From contig DAOVUU010000177.1 of the NCBI GenBank assembly GCA_030632405.1, positions 1-6,019 on the forward strand: a DNA stretch of 6,019 nucleotides, in the 5' to 3' direction. The DNA is from Desulfobulbaceae bacterium (GTDB lineage Bacteria; Desulfobacterota; Desulfobulbia; Desulfobulbales; Desulfocapsaceae). A program made the translations under genes and the position numbers. The notes beneath the pieces were generated by a model, which was given only the letters and a program-made list of their open reading frames with translations, was not told the origin of the DNA and did no database searches. This document shows positions 1 through 5,827 of this stretch, in pieces; positions within the stretch are counted from its first letter, which is position 1; every line of letters starts with the position of its first letter.

Positions 1-468
1 GTCACCGAATTTGGTCTGGCATGTGTAGTAGGCGGCTTTGAGACCGCAGATCTTCTGAAAAGCCTCATTCTTCTTGCCCGCCAGGTGGGAGAGAATAAAC
101 CGAAAGTGGAAAATATCTATCCGCGGGCAGTCTCCTGGGAAGCTAATCTCAGAGCGAAAAAAATGGTCGACGAAATCTTTGAACCTGTGGATATGGCATG
201 GCGGGGGCTCGGTACTATTTCTGACAGCGGTCTTAAAATCAGACCCGAATATGCTGATTTTGATGCCGAAGTACAGTTAAACATCGATCAGATAGAGACA
301 GCCGAGCCGGAAGGATGCATATGCGGAGAGATCCTCAAGGGCATAAGTAATCCTCAAGAATGCCCGCTCTTTGACACCAGATGTACTCCCGGAGATCCGA
401 TAGGCCCCTGCATGGTTTCCAGTGAGGGTACCTGTGCCGCCTATTATAACTACGGACGGGATATGTGA
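1..468 (+). CDS. hypD: HypD, Fe-S hydrogenase maturation protein (3' part)
   Basis: This is the C-terminal 155 residues of HypD, about 40% of a family whose members are near 360 residues; the 5' end lies outside the window and the frame is open from base 1. HypD is the cytoplasmic iron-sulfur scaffold which, with HypC, assembles the Fe(CN)2CO unit of the [NiFe] active site using cyanide delivered by HypE. The C-terminal signature is clear: a CICG start at fragment residues 106-109, then ECPLF, RCTP, GPCMVSSEGTCAAYY. Cysteines lie at fragment positions 106, 108, 121, 128, 137 and 145; a subset of them ligates the [4Fe-4S] cluster in the family. The usual GFEPLD motif reads GFETAD here (residues 12-17). 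The TGA stop overlaps the hypE start, as expected in a tightly coupled hyp operon. Confidence 0.96.
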   Translation, partial: VTEFGLACVVGGFETADLLKSLILLARQVGENKPKVENIYPRAVSWEANLRAKKMVDEIFEPVDMAWRGLGTISDSGLKIRPEYADFDAEVQLNIDQIETAEPEGCICGEILKGISNPQECPLFDTRCTPGDPIGPCMVSSEGTCAAYYNYGRDM

Positions 469-1484
469 TGGTACAGGAAAAATTGATACTCCTTGACCAT
501 GGCAGTGGCGGCCTTGCCAGCCAGAAACTCATAGGTGAAATGTTTTTGAAATATCTGGATAACCCGATCCTCAAAACCCTTGAAGACAGTGCTGTTCTGG
601 AAAATCAGGCAGGAAAACTTGCATTTACAACTGACAGCTATGTGGTGGACCCCATTTTCTTCCCCGGCGGTGATATAGGCAAACTCGCAGTACACGGAAC
701 CATAAACGATCTTGCAATGAGGGGTGCCAAACCACTCTGTCTCAGCCTTGGACTCATTCTTGAAGAAGGCTTTCCGCTTGAAAAACTGGAACGGGTAATC
801 ATCTCTGTCAGTGCCGCGTGCAGCGAGGCGGATGTACCGGTTGTCACAGGGGACACAAAGGTTGTCCCTAAAGGGAAAGGTGACCAGATTTTTATCAACA
901 CCTCCGGTATAGGTTTTGTTGCGGAAGAGATCACCCTCTCATCCAAAATGGCCCAGGAAGGCGATATTGTCATACTCTCCGGCAGCATGGGTGACCACGG
1001 TATAACCATAATGACCTGCCAGGCCGGAATATCTGTACAGGGCAATTTAAAAAGCGATACCATGCCGCTCCATAATCTTGTGCAAAAACTTCTGACTGAG
1101 CTCCCCGGCTGTGTTCATACTCTTCGGGACCCTACCAGGGGAGGAGTGGCAACCACCCTCAATGAAATAGCTGAAAACAGCGGGCTGTGTATTGAACTCA
1201 GTGATGAATCGCTGCCTGTCCGTCCCGAAGTGAAGGCAGCCTGTGAACTGCTCGGACTTGAACCACTCTATCTGGCTAATGAAGGTAAATGTCTTGTTAT
1301 TGTCCAGGAGGATAAGGCGGCTAAAGCACTTGAAATTATACGCTCTACCCGAGAGGGATCTGAAGCTGCAATTATAGGCAGGCTTACTGCCGGAAAAAGG
1401 GGAAGAGTTTTCATTAACACCCCCGTTGGCGGCAGTCGGATCGTCACTCCTCTACATGGTACCCCCTTGCCCCGAATCTGCTAA
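468..1484 (+). CDS. hypE: HypE, carbamoyl-dehydratase for cyanide ligand synthesis
   Basis: HypE (338 residues from this ATG, close to the usual family length) takes a carbamoyl group from HypF on its C-terminal cysteine. It dehydrates it with ATP to a thiocyanate and passes cyanide to the HypC-HypD complex. Visible hallmarks are the N-terminal DHGSGG, FTTDSYVVDPIFFPGGDIGKLAVHGT in the PurM-like ATP-binding half, VVTGDTKVV, GDHG, RDPTRGGVA and the invariant C-terminal PRIC ending in the acceptor Cys338. The ATG forms a TGATG stop-start junction with hypD. A GTG one codon upstream (465) is an equally possible start and would add a single residue. No strong Shine-Dalgarno sequence is seen, so translational coupling to hypD is likely. 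All expected key motifs are intact. Confidence 0.97.
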   Translation: MVQEKLILLDHGSGGLASQKLIGEMFLKYLDNPILKTLEDSAVLENQAGKLAFTTDSYVVDPIFFPGGDIGKLAVHGTINDLAMRGAKPLCLSLGLILEEGFPLEKLERVIISVSAACSEADVPVVTGDTKVVPKGKGDQIFINTSGIGFVAEEITLSSKMAQEGDIVILSGSMGDHGITIMTCQAGISVQGNLKSDTMPLHNLVQKLLTELPGCVHTLRDPTRGGVATTLNEIAENSGLCIELSDESLPVRPEVKAACELLGLEPLYLANEGKCLVIVQEDKAAKALEIIRSTREGSEAAIIGRLTAGKRGRVFINTPVGGSRIVTPLHGTPLPRIC

Positions 1485-1552
1485 GGAGTTGGACTGACCT
1501 TTTTACGACGCCATCAAGGCTGATAAAGAATTCAAATTATTTCACTACAGAA

Positions 1553-2047
1553 ATGACAATTTCAGACAAAAAAATCGGTATAGCCGGGATAGGTAATTTT
1601 TTATTACGGGATGAAGGATTCGGTGTACATGTTGTCCACTATCTACAGGACAATTACCTGTTTCCTGAAAATGTCGAGATACAGGATATCGGCACTGCGG
1701 GGATCTACATGGCACCTTTCCTGGAAGAATGTGATCCCGTTTTCGTTATTGATGTTGTTGATATTCAGGGAGAACCGGGCTCCTTTCACTTTTTCACCCT
1801 GGACGATGTGCAGGCAGGGAATTTTCAGCTGCGTATGTCGCCGCACCAGCTTGGCTTCCTGGAGATCCTTGAGGTCTCAAAACTTCGTGATGCTGCCCCG
1901 GCACAGATTGAATTCTACACGATAATTCCCCATGAGTTAACTGAAAGTATTGAACTTTCCGATATTGTTGCCAGGCGCAAAATTGAAGTGGCAGAAATGA
2001 TCATCAAGCGCCTTGAAGATTTTGATGTTACGGTCTCAAAAAAATAA
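1553..2047 (+). CDS. Hydrogenase maturation endopeptidase, HybD/HyaD family
   Basis: This 164-residue protein matches the peptidase family that removes the C-terminal extension of the [NiFe]-hydrogenase large subunit once nickel is inserted. The N-terminus shows GIGNFLLRDEGFGVHV (residues 12-27). The three nickel-sensing residues of the family are Glu21 (DEG), Asp67 (VIDVVD) and His98 (SPHQLG). Their spacing of 46 and 31 residues equals that of E. coli HybD Glu16, Asp62 and His93. The start is the first ATG in an otherwise open frame, directly before the first beta strand, but the upstream Shine-Dalgarno is weak. The gene follows hypE after 68 bases and nearly abuts hypA, so it belongs to the same operon. 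Each such peptidase is normally specific to one hydrogenase, implying a substrate enzyme elsewhere in the genome; the sequence does not show which one. Confidence 0.92.
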   Translation: MTISDKKIGIAGIGNFLLRDEGFGVHVVHYLQDNYLFPENVEIQDIGTAGIYMAPFLEECDPVFVIDVVDIQGEPGSFHFFTLDDVQAGNFQLRMSPHQLGFLEILEVSKLRDAAPAQIEFYTIIPHELTESIELSDIVARRKIEVAEMIIKRLEDFDVTVSKK

Positions 2048-2049
2048 GT

Positions 2050-2397
2050 ATGCATGAAATATCACTGGTACAGGGACTTTTTCATCAGCTCAAAGAGCTG
2101 GCACAGGAAAACGGGCGCAGCAAAATCACCAGTGTTACAATGAAAATTGGTCCTCTGTCTGGTGTGGTTATCGATTCCTTCCGCTTTGGGTTTGACATCC
2201 TCTCCACAGACAATGACCTTATCCGAGGTGCAAAACTCATTGTCGAGATACCGCCAGTCACGTATACTTGCACAGAATGTGGTCATAAAAAAACAACTAC
2301 AGGTAAAAAACCGGAAGCATGTTTCAAATGCGGGGAACTTTTTCTCATCCATGAGGGTGGTGAAGAACTTATACTTCGTCAAATTGAAATGGAATAG
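2050..2397 (+). CDS. hypA: HypA, nickel metallochaperone for hydrogenase
   Basis: HypA (115 residues, typical length) hands Ni(II) to the hydrogenase large-subunit precursor together with HypB. The N-terminal Met-His-Glu supplies the nickel-binding site. The C-terminal half carries the structural zinc site as two CxxC pairs, Cys74/Cys77 (CTEC) and Cys91/Cys94 (CFKC), at the same positions as in Helicobacter pylori HypA. The segment GPLSGVVIDSFRFGFDIL (34-51) fits the family core. The start must be this ATG because the MHE motif has to begin the protein. It lies only two bases after the endopeptidase stop and has no recognisable Shine-Dalgarno, so expression probably depends on re-initiation by ribosomes leaving the upstream gene. 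Confidence 0.96.
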   Translation: MHEISLVQGLFHQLKELAQENGRSKITSVTMKIGPLSGVVIDSFRFGFDILSTDNDLIRGAKLIVEIPPVTYTCTECGHKKTTTGKKPEACFKCGELFLIHEGGEELILRQIEME

Positions 2398-2401
2398 GGG
2401 A
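2396..2401 (+). promoter_or_regulatory. Shine-Dalgarno of hypB
   Basis: AGGGGA lies five bases before the hypB ATG and overlaps the hypA stop codon. It is the clearest ribosome-binding site in the left block and supports both the hypB start and its N-terminal CxxCGC motif. Confidence 0.7.
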
Positions 2402-2406
2402 AAATA

Positions 2407-3138
2407 ATGTGTGATACTTGCGGCTGTTCAAGCCCTTCAGACCACGGCCAAAGTAAAATTATTGACGTGCATACCAGCCTCTTTGCAGCAAATGACGCGC
2501 TTGCAAAAACCAACCGGGAACATTTTGATAAGACCGGTATTGTAGCTCTCAACCTCATCAGCAGTCCCGGTTCGGGAAAAACAACACTGCTTGAACATAC
2601 CATTGAAGCTCTTAAAGAGGAGATCAACATCGGAGTCATCGAGGGTGATATTGAGACCGAAAAAGATGCGGAAAGAATACGGGCAAAAGGTGTACCGGTT
2701 ATCCAGCTCACAACCGGCGGTGCATGTCACCTGGACGCGGCGATGACCCATAAAGGGTTTCATCGTCTGGAAAAAGAAACGGGCGGAGATAAAATCGATC
2801 TGCTGTTCATTGAAAACGTCGGCAACCTTGTCTGCCCGTCAAGTTTTGATTTAGGTGAACATCGGCGGGTGGTCCTGGTTTCAGTGCCTGAAGGGCCGGA
2901 TAAACCGGCAAAATACCCCAAGGCCTTTATCAGTTCCCACACCTTTATTATAACCAAGACCGACCTGCTCCCCCATTTTGATTTCCCTGTACCGGAAGCT
3001 ATTGGCGACGCTCTCCATCTCAATCCAAACCTTCAGACCATGGCTCTTTCCTCCACCAGCGGTGATGGGATGGAAACGTGGCTTAACTATCTGCGGGAAC
3101 TGGTAGCTCAAATGAAAGAAAACAAAATTGCAGGATGA
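2407..3138 (+). CDS. hypB: HypB, GTPase for hydrogenase nickel insertion
   Basis: HypB (243 residues) is the SIMIBI-class GTPase that drives nickel transfer through HypA. The protein opens with MCDTCGC, the CxxCGC high-affinity nickel motif known from E. coli HypB, but it lacks the long His-rich tract found in some homologues. The G1 P-loop is SSPGSGKTT (52-60), followed by EGDIETEKDAERI (79-91). The second, G-domain metal site is Cys107-His108 (GGACHLDA) with Cys143 (ENVGNLVCP). The G4 guanine-specificity motif reads TKTD (183-186) rather than the usual NKxD. A conservative Asn-to-Thr change of this kind is known in other GTPases, so activity is expected. The stop overlaps the following lipoprotein gene by four bases (ATGA). 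Confidence 0.97.
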   Translation: MCDTCGCSSPSDHGQSKIIDVHTSLFAANDALAKTNREHFDKTGIVALNLISSPGSGKTTLLEHTIEALKEEINIGVIEGDIETEKDAERIRAKGVPVIQLTTGGACHLDAAMTHKGFHRLEKETGGDKIDLLFIENVGNLVCPSSFDLGEHRRVVLVSVPEGPDKPAKYPKAFISSHTFIITKTDLLPHFDFPVPEAIGDALHLNPNLQTMALSSTSGDGMETWLNYLRELVAQMKENKIAG

Positions 3139-3527
3139 AAAAACCAATCAGATTGCTCCTCTGGCTCCTGCTTGCTCTGTTTTTACAGAGTTGCGGGAAC
3201 CACATACGACAGAAAACAGATCCAAAATTCATCGGGTATGAAGAATTCGGCAAAGCATCATTTTATGCCATGAAATTCCAATTCAGTAAAACGGCAAGCG
3301 GTGAACGTTTCAATCAGTTTGCCATGACAGCCGCCCACAAAACTTTACCCCTTGGTACAATGCTTCTGGTAACTAACCTTGAAAACGGCAAGAGTATCAA
3401 AGTGAAGGTTAATGACAGAGGACCTTTTATAAAGGGGCGAATAATTGATCTCTCCAGAAGTTCATTTGCAAAAATTGGAGATACCAGGCAGGGAATTCTC
3501 TCCGTCAAAATTGAAACTATCGAATGA
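3135..3527 (+). CDS. RlpA-like septal ring/cell-wall lipoprotein
   Basis: This 130-residue protein is predicted to be exported and lipidated. Basic MKKPIR is followed by a Leu-rich helix (7-17) and a lipobox-like LQSC with acceptor Cys20. The rest is a double-psi beta-barrel of the RlpA family: GKASFYA (39-45), KTASGERFN (52-60), TAAHKTLPLGT (65-75) and VNDRGPF with GRIIDLS (92-107). Glu57, His68 and Asp94 lie in the conserved segments expected to form the active groove. RlpA proteins with this core act on peptidoglycan, in some species as lytic transglycosylases on glycan strands lacking stem peptides. There is no SPOR domain, which many RlpA proteins carry, so septal targeting is uncertain. 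The ATG overlaps the hypB stop, so it is probably translated from the hyp transcript. A direct role in hydrogenase biogenesis is not shown. Confidence 0.88.
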   Translation: MKKPIRLLLWLLLALFLQSCGNHIRQKTDPKFIGYEEFGKASFYAMKFQFSKTASGERFNQFAMTAAHKTLPLGTMLLVTNLENGKSIKVKVNDRGPFIKGRIIDLSRSSFAKIGDTRQGILSVKIETIE

Positions 3528-3832
3528 CAAGATATCAAGAGCTGCGTGCAGCAAGAACACTCCTCGAACTTGATGAAACTGCAGATTTAAAGTCCATCAA
3601 GACAAACTACCACCGACTTCTCGCTCAATGGCATCCGGACAAGTGCACCCAGGACGTGCAGGAGTGTCATGAAAAAACCCAACAGATAATCGCTGCCTAC
3701 AATATTCTCAGAGACTATTGTCAGAAGTATCGATACTCTTTCACTGAAACTGCCGTCAAGAGGCACTTAACGGCAGAACAGTGGTGGAGTGAGAGATTTG
3801 GGGTTGACCCTTTGTGGGGAAACAGAAAGTAA
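3524..3832 (+). CDS. Small J-domain (DnaJ-like) protein
   Basis: This 102-residue protein is little more than one J domain. Helix II (SIKTNYHRLLAQW, 24-36) leads to the invariant HPD tripeptide at 37-39, and helix III (KTQQIIAAYNILRDY, 51-65) follows. There is no Gly/Phe region, zinc finger or substrate-binding domain, so it is a type III J protein that would stimulate DnaK ATPase and recruit it to a specific client. The tail (67-102) is unassigned and contains a WW pair at 87-88; cysteines lie at 41, 48 and 66. The start overlaps the rlpA-like stop by four bases with no Shine-Dalgarno, arguing for coupling. A role as an accessory chaperone in hydrogenase or envelope assembly is only an inference from position. 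Confidence 0.85.
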   Translation: MTRYQELRAARTLLELDETADLKSIKTNYHRLLAQWHPDKCTQDVQECHEKTQQIIAAYNILRDYCQKYRYSFTETAVKRHLTAEQWWSERFGVDPLWGNRK

Positions 3833-3850
3833 GTATCTTTTACCTTCCCC

Positions 3851-4036
3851 CTACACCTCAGTCACAATAATAGCATCCTCCGGACAAACCTCTACACAGG
3901 TTTCACAACCAAGACATTCATCCATCTCTACCGGCTCGGACTTGCCGTCCACCAGTTCCAGTACAGAAACCGGGCAACTATCAATACATTCCTCACAACC
4001 GGTACATTTGTCTTTATCTACGGCTACATTAAACAT
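3851..4036 (-). CDS. 2[4Fe-4S] ferredoxin
   Basis: This is a 61-residue low-potential electron carrier of the clostridial type. Two canonical CxxCxxCxxxCP motifs are complete: Cys11, 14, 17 and 21, and Cys41, 44, 47 and 51. In this fold each cluster takes three cysteines from one motif and the fourth from the other. No extra domain or insertion is present, and the protein is acidic overall, as usual for soluble ferredoxins. The start is fixed by AAAGAGG (4042-4048) five bases upstream. The gene is 116 bases downstream of a universal stress protein on the same strand, so it may be the last gene of that operon or have its own weak promoter; no convincing -35/-10 pair was found in the gap. Its redox partner is unknown; hydrogenase is possible but unsupported by sequence. 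Confidence 0.95.
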   Translation of the reverse strand: MFNVAVDKDKCTGCEECIDSCPVSVLELVDGKSEPVEMDECLGCETCVEVCPEDAIIVTEV

Positions 4037-4152
4037 TTTAACCTCTTTTTGATTATGGACTTTTTGAATACTCTTAACTGGTACAATATTATGCTTCCAA
4101 AATAATCAGCTATTTCTCGTCTGAAATTGTGTAATACTTGTGGGGTGTTAAT

Positions 4153-4638
4153 TTAATCCGCAGGGAGTTTGATTGTAAGTACAGGAACTTTACTTTTATG
4201 TACAACTCCCCGGGCAACGGAACCAAGCAGCAAATCACCAATCAAGCTGTGCCCATGTGTGCCCATAACAACCACATCATATTCCCCGTCATCGACAGCT
4301 GTGATTATCTCCTGTACAGGATGACCTGCCTTGATAAGGACGTGGTTAAGATCTACTCGACAACTGGGAAGATCGTTTTTAATATCTTCGCAGACACTTT
4401 TAACCCTCTCTTTTATTGAATCCATAGCCTTGCTCTGCCCTTCAGTATTAATCCTGGTAAGTTGGTCAACACTAAAATGAACAGCGATATCATAATCCAT
4501 GGAGGCCAGATCAGGTATAACATGTATGATGGTGATAGTTGCATCATACTTTTCAGCAAGGCTCATGGCCCAAATCATTGCAGCCTTTGCACTTTCTGAT
4601 AAATCAGTGGCATAGAGTATTTTTTTTATTTCTAACAT
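4153..4638 (-). CDS. Universal stress protein, ATP-binding type
   Basis: This 161-residue protein has a single UspA domain of normal length. It begins with the beta strand KKILYATDLS (5-14, Asp12 in the usual nucleotide-contacting position). It ends with the ATP-binding signature G-x2-G-x9-G-S: GTHG at 126-129 and GS at 139-140, followed by VPVLTI. Such proteins bind ATP and dimerise, and they accumulate in growth arrest, anoxia or redox stress. The start was placed at the internal ATG because GGAGGGA (4644-4650) lies just upstream of it. The longer frame reaching 4668 would overlap the preceding gene and adds ten residues outside the domain. It follows a second, divergent universal stress gene after 16 bases, so the two are surely co-transcribed. 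Confidence 0.92.
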   Translation of the reverse strand: MLEIKKILYATDLSESAKAAMIWAMSLAEKYDATITIIHVIPDLASMDYDIAVHFSVDQLTRINTEGQSKAMDSIKERVKSVCEDIKNDLPSCRVDLNHVLIKAGHPVQEIITAVDDGEYDVVVMGTHGHSLIGDLLLGSVARGVVHKSKVPVLTIKLPAD

Positions 4639-4643
4639 ATCTC

Positions 4644-4650
4644 TCCCTCC
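4644..4650 (-). promoter_or_regulatory. Shine-Dalgarno deciding the start at 4638
   Basis: On the minus strand GGAGGGA lies five bases before the ATG at 4638. This selects the shorter universal stress protein over the frame opening at 4668, which would overlap the upstream gene. Confidence 0.75.
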
Positions 4651-4654
4651 ATTT

Positions 4655-5110
4655 TTATCCTCTGGCAAGCCCCGGTATCATCGAGGGAGGAATAACCAGA
4701 ACAGGACAAGGTGCCCGCAAGATAGTATTCGTTGCAACCGATCCAAAGGAAGCTACACCTGGACTTTCTCCCATGGCGAGAGGAAGATCAGTCGAAGTAC
4801 CCAGTACCATAAGATCTACAGCTGTATTTCTGGCATGTTTTACAATCTCCCCCACCACATCTCCATCGGTAACATTAATGGCATATTTGTCAAATCCTCT
4901 CTCTCTCATCTGTCCCACATATGCCTGAGCTACTTTTACTTCACCTTCTTTAATTACCTGTTCAACTTCGTTGTTATCACCATTTAAACGGCCGATGCCA
5001 TAATATATCCACAACTTTGCATCATTTTCCATGGCAAGGTTCAAAGCAAAATTAAAAATATGGTCACAATATTCAGTTAAACAGGTATTGAATAATATCT
5101 TCTTATACAT
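4655..5110 (-). CDS. Divergent universal stress protein family member
   Basis: This 151-residue protein has the UspA layout: a first strand KKILFNTCL (3-11), a central region with DGDVVGEIVKHARNTAVDLMVLGTS, and a closing GSVATNTILRAPCPVLVIPP. It departs from the canonical family. The early Asp of the TDLS-type motif is missing (NTCLTEYCD instead). The GxxG half of the ATP signature reads GTST (104-107), and 15 rather than 9 residues separate it from Gly123-Ser124. ATP binding may therefore be altered or lost. The ATG at 5110 is chosen because GGGAGG sits five bases upstream; a frame opening at 5131 adds seven residues without comparable support. The stop lies 16 bases before the canonical universal stress gene, suggesting a heteromeric pair or a regulatory partner, which is an inference. 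Confidence 0.86.
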   Translation of the reverse strand: MYKKILFNTCLTEYCDHIFNFALNLAMENDAKLWIYYGIGRLNGDNNEVEQVIKEGEVKVAQAYVGQMRERGFDKYAINVTDGDVVGEIVKHARNTAVDLMVLGTSTDLPLAMGESPGVASFGSVATNTILRAPCPVLVIPPSMIPGLARG

Positions 5111-5115
5111 TTTTA

Positions 5116-5121
5116 CCTCCC
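5116..5121 (-). promoter_or_regulatory. Shine-Dalgarno deciding the start at 5110
   Basis: GGGAGG on the minus strand with a five-base spacer to ATG supports the 151-residue form of the divergent universal stress protein. Confidence 0.75.
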
Positions 5122-5164
5122 TGTTTTTCATGACATTTATCAGTCAAAATCCCATTCAGTTTCA

Positions 5165-5192
5165 GTGCAGACCTCAGAATATCGGCCTGCAC
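5165..5192 (-). ncRNA. Intercistronic RNA hairpin
   Basis: In the 96-base gap between the DUF4242-like gene and the divergent universal stress gene, the minus-strand transcript can pair GTGCAGGCC with GGTCTGCAC. This gives a nine-pair stem with a ten-base loop. One pair is G-U in the minus transcript but would be an A-C mismatch in plus-strand RNA, so the structure is oriented for the minus operon. No U-tract follows, so it is not a typical terminator. A processing, stability or attenuation element is more likely. Confidence 0.5.
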
Positions 5193-5206
5193 CATAGACA
5201 TCATTT

Positions 5207-5527
5207 TTAGTTCCCGAGAGTATCAGCCACAGCCTCTCTCTCAAGATGTTCCTGCCATTTTTCTCCCCAGAGATCAGGAGTAGTTTCTTCAACCGGAAGG
5301 ATAGAATCCCAACTGATACCAATCTCGGTGAAAATATTTTTCAGAGCTTCTTCACTCGGCGCAAGCCATATACAGTAGCGAACCGATTTTTCCTGATTGG
5401 TGTATGTCCTTACCCATACCCCCCCTCCGCTACCTTGCAGTTTTCTCCAGCTGGCCTGAACCTCTTTACAATCAGTATCAAGATTGCTATGAACCATCAT
5501 AAATTTATTAAGTTTAACTTCACTCAT
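5207..5527 (-). CDS. DUF4242-like small protein (possible SCO4226-type nickel-binding fold)
   Basis: This 106-residue soluble protein has no signal peptide or membrane segment. The middle, GVWVRTYTNQEKSVRYCIWLAPSEEALKNIFTEIGISWDSILPVEE (36-81), resembles the DUF4242 pattern: aromatic-rich strand, charged turn, a Cys in the next strand, AP-S-xEA helix, then G-x3-D-x-I-x-x-V. Streptomyces coelicolor SCO4226, from this group, is a reported nickel-binding ferredoxin-like-fold protein; transferring that function here is tentative. Candidate metal-binding residues include His13, Cys20, Cys52 and His94. The C-terminal tail (82-106) is Glu- and Trp-rich and unassigned. The ATG at 5527 is preferred over 5533 because AAGGAG (5535-5540) is seven bases from the former and only one from the latter. 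It is the first gene behind the sigma-54-type promoter and leads the stress-protein/ferredoxin cluster. Confidence 0.72.
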   Translation of the reverse strand: MSEVKLNKFMMVHSNLDTDCKEVQASWRKLQGSGGGVWVRTYTNQEKSVRYCIWLAPSEEALKNIFTEIGISWDSILPVEETTPDLWGEKWQEHLEREAVADTLGN

Positions 5528-5627
5528 GGTCATTCTCCTTTTGACAAATTTAAAAAATCTTTATCTGTATACATCTTCTTTCTACTTCCCAGCGAATGCG
5601 CATCCCAAACCGGATTACATAAATTAC

Positions 5628-5643
5628 AGCAACAACCATGCCA
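5628..5643 (-). promoter_or_regulatory. Sigma-54 (-24/-12) promoter of the DUF4242/USP operon
   Basis: Read on the minus strand, TGGCATGGTTGTTGCT matches the RpoN consensus TGGCACG-N4-TTGCW at every defined position except one (T for C in the -24 box), with the required 10-base spacing between GG and GC. The predicted start is near 5617, leaving a leader of about 90 bases before the ATG at 5527. Such promoters need an AAA+ enhancer-binding activator. Confidence 0.7.
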
Positions 5644-5809
5644 ACAATATGGGTAAGATTTTTATTGCTTAATTTTCTATTACTTACAGGAACATCAGAG
5701 AGTCAATTGCAGTTTTTCGCAGCAGACAAATATCATGGTAATTATTCTCCTGGTTTTTGTACTCCACGACGACACGACATGTTTAATTCCGTTATTTCAT
5801 ACAGATACC

Positions 5810-5826
5810 ACCTATTCTGTTTAGGT
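5810..5826. promoter_or_regulatory. Inverted repeat ACCTA-N7-TAGGT, candidate operator
   Basis: A perfect 5-bp dyad with a seven-base centre ends two bases before the -35 box of the PAS-gene promoter. An overlapping CCACCT (5808-5813) matches the half-site of the GC-rich palindrome 70 bases downstream. It could be a regulator binding site, but short dyads of this size also arise by chance in AT-rich DNA. Confidence 0.35.
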
Positions 5827-5827
5827 A

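Noticed and set aside
3800..3810. GGGT-TG-ACCC repeat near the end of the J-domain gene, considered as a terminator hairpin.
   Set aside because: The two-base loop cannot form, it lies inside the coding sequence, and no T-tract follows.
4112..4127. ATTTC-N6-GAAAT inverted repeat downstream of the canonical universal stress gene, considered as a terminator.
   Set aside because: Only a five-pair AT-rich stem without a T-tract; too weak to call.
4037..4152. Search for a separate promoter for the ferredoxin in the 116-base gap.
   Set aside because: TAATAT and CATAAT boxes occur on the minus strand but neither has an acceptable -35 at the right spacing, and no sigma-54 element is present.
5140..5322. 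A 60-codon minus-strand frame overlapping the 3' end of the DUF4242-like gene.
   Set aside because: It lies out of frame inside a better supported gene and covers the intercistronic hairpin; no family resemblance or ribosome-binding site.
5541..5573. Plus-strand TTGACA just beyond the DUF4242-like gene start, considered as a promoter.
   Set aside because: No acceptable -10 hexamer at 16-19 base spacing, and no credible gene downstream before the PAS promoter.
5695..5734. Thirteen-codon minus-strand reading frame in the intergenic region with a GGAG upstream.
   Set aside because: The spacer of about ten bases is long, the peptide shows no leader-peptide features such as repeated regulatory codons, and it lies upstream of the mapped promoter element rather than in the predicted transcript.
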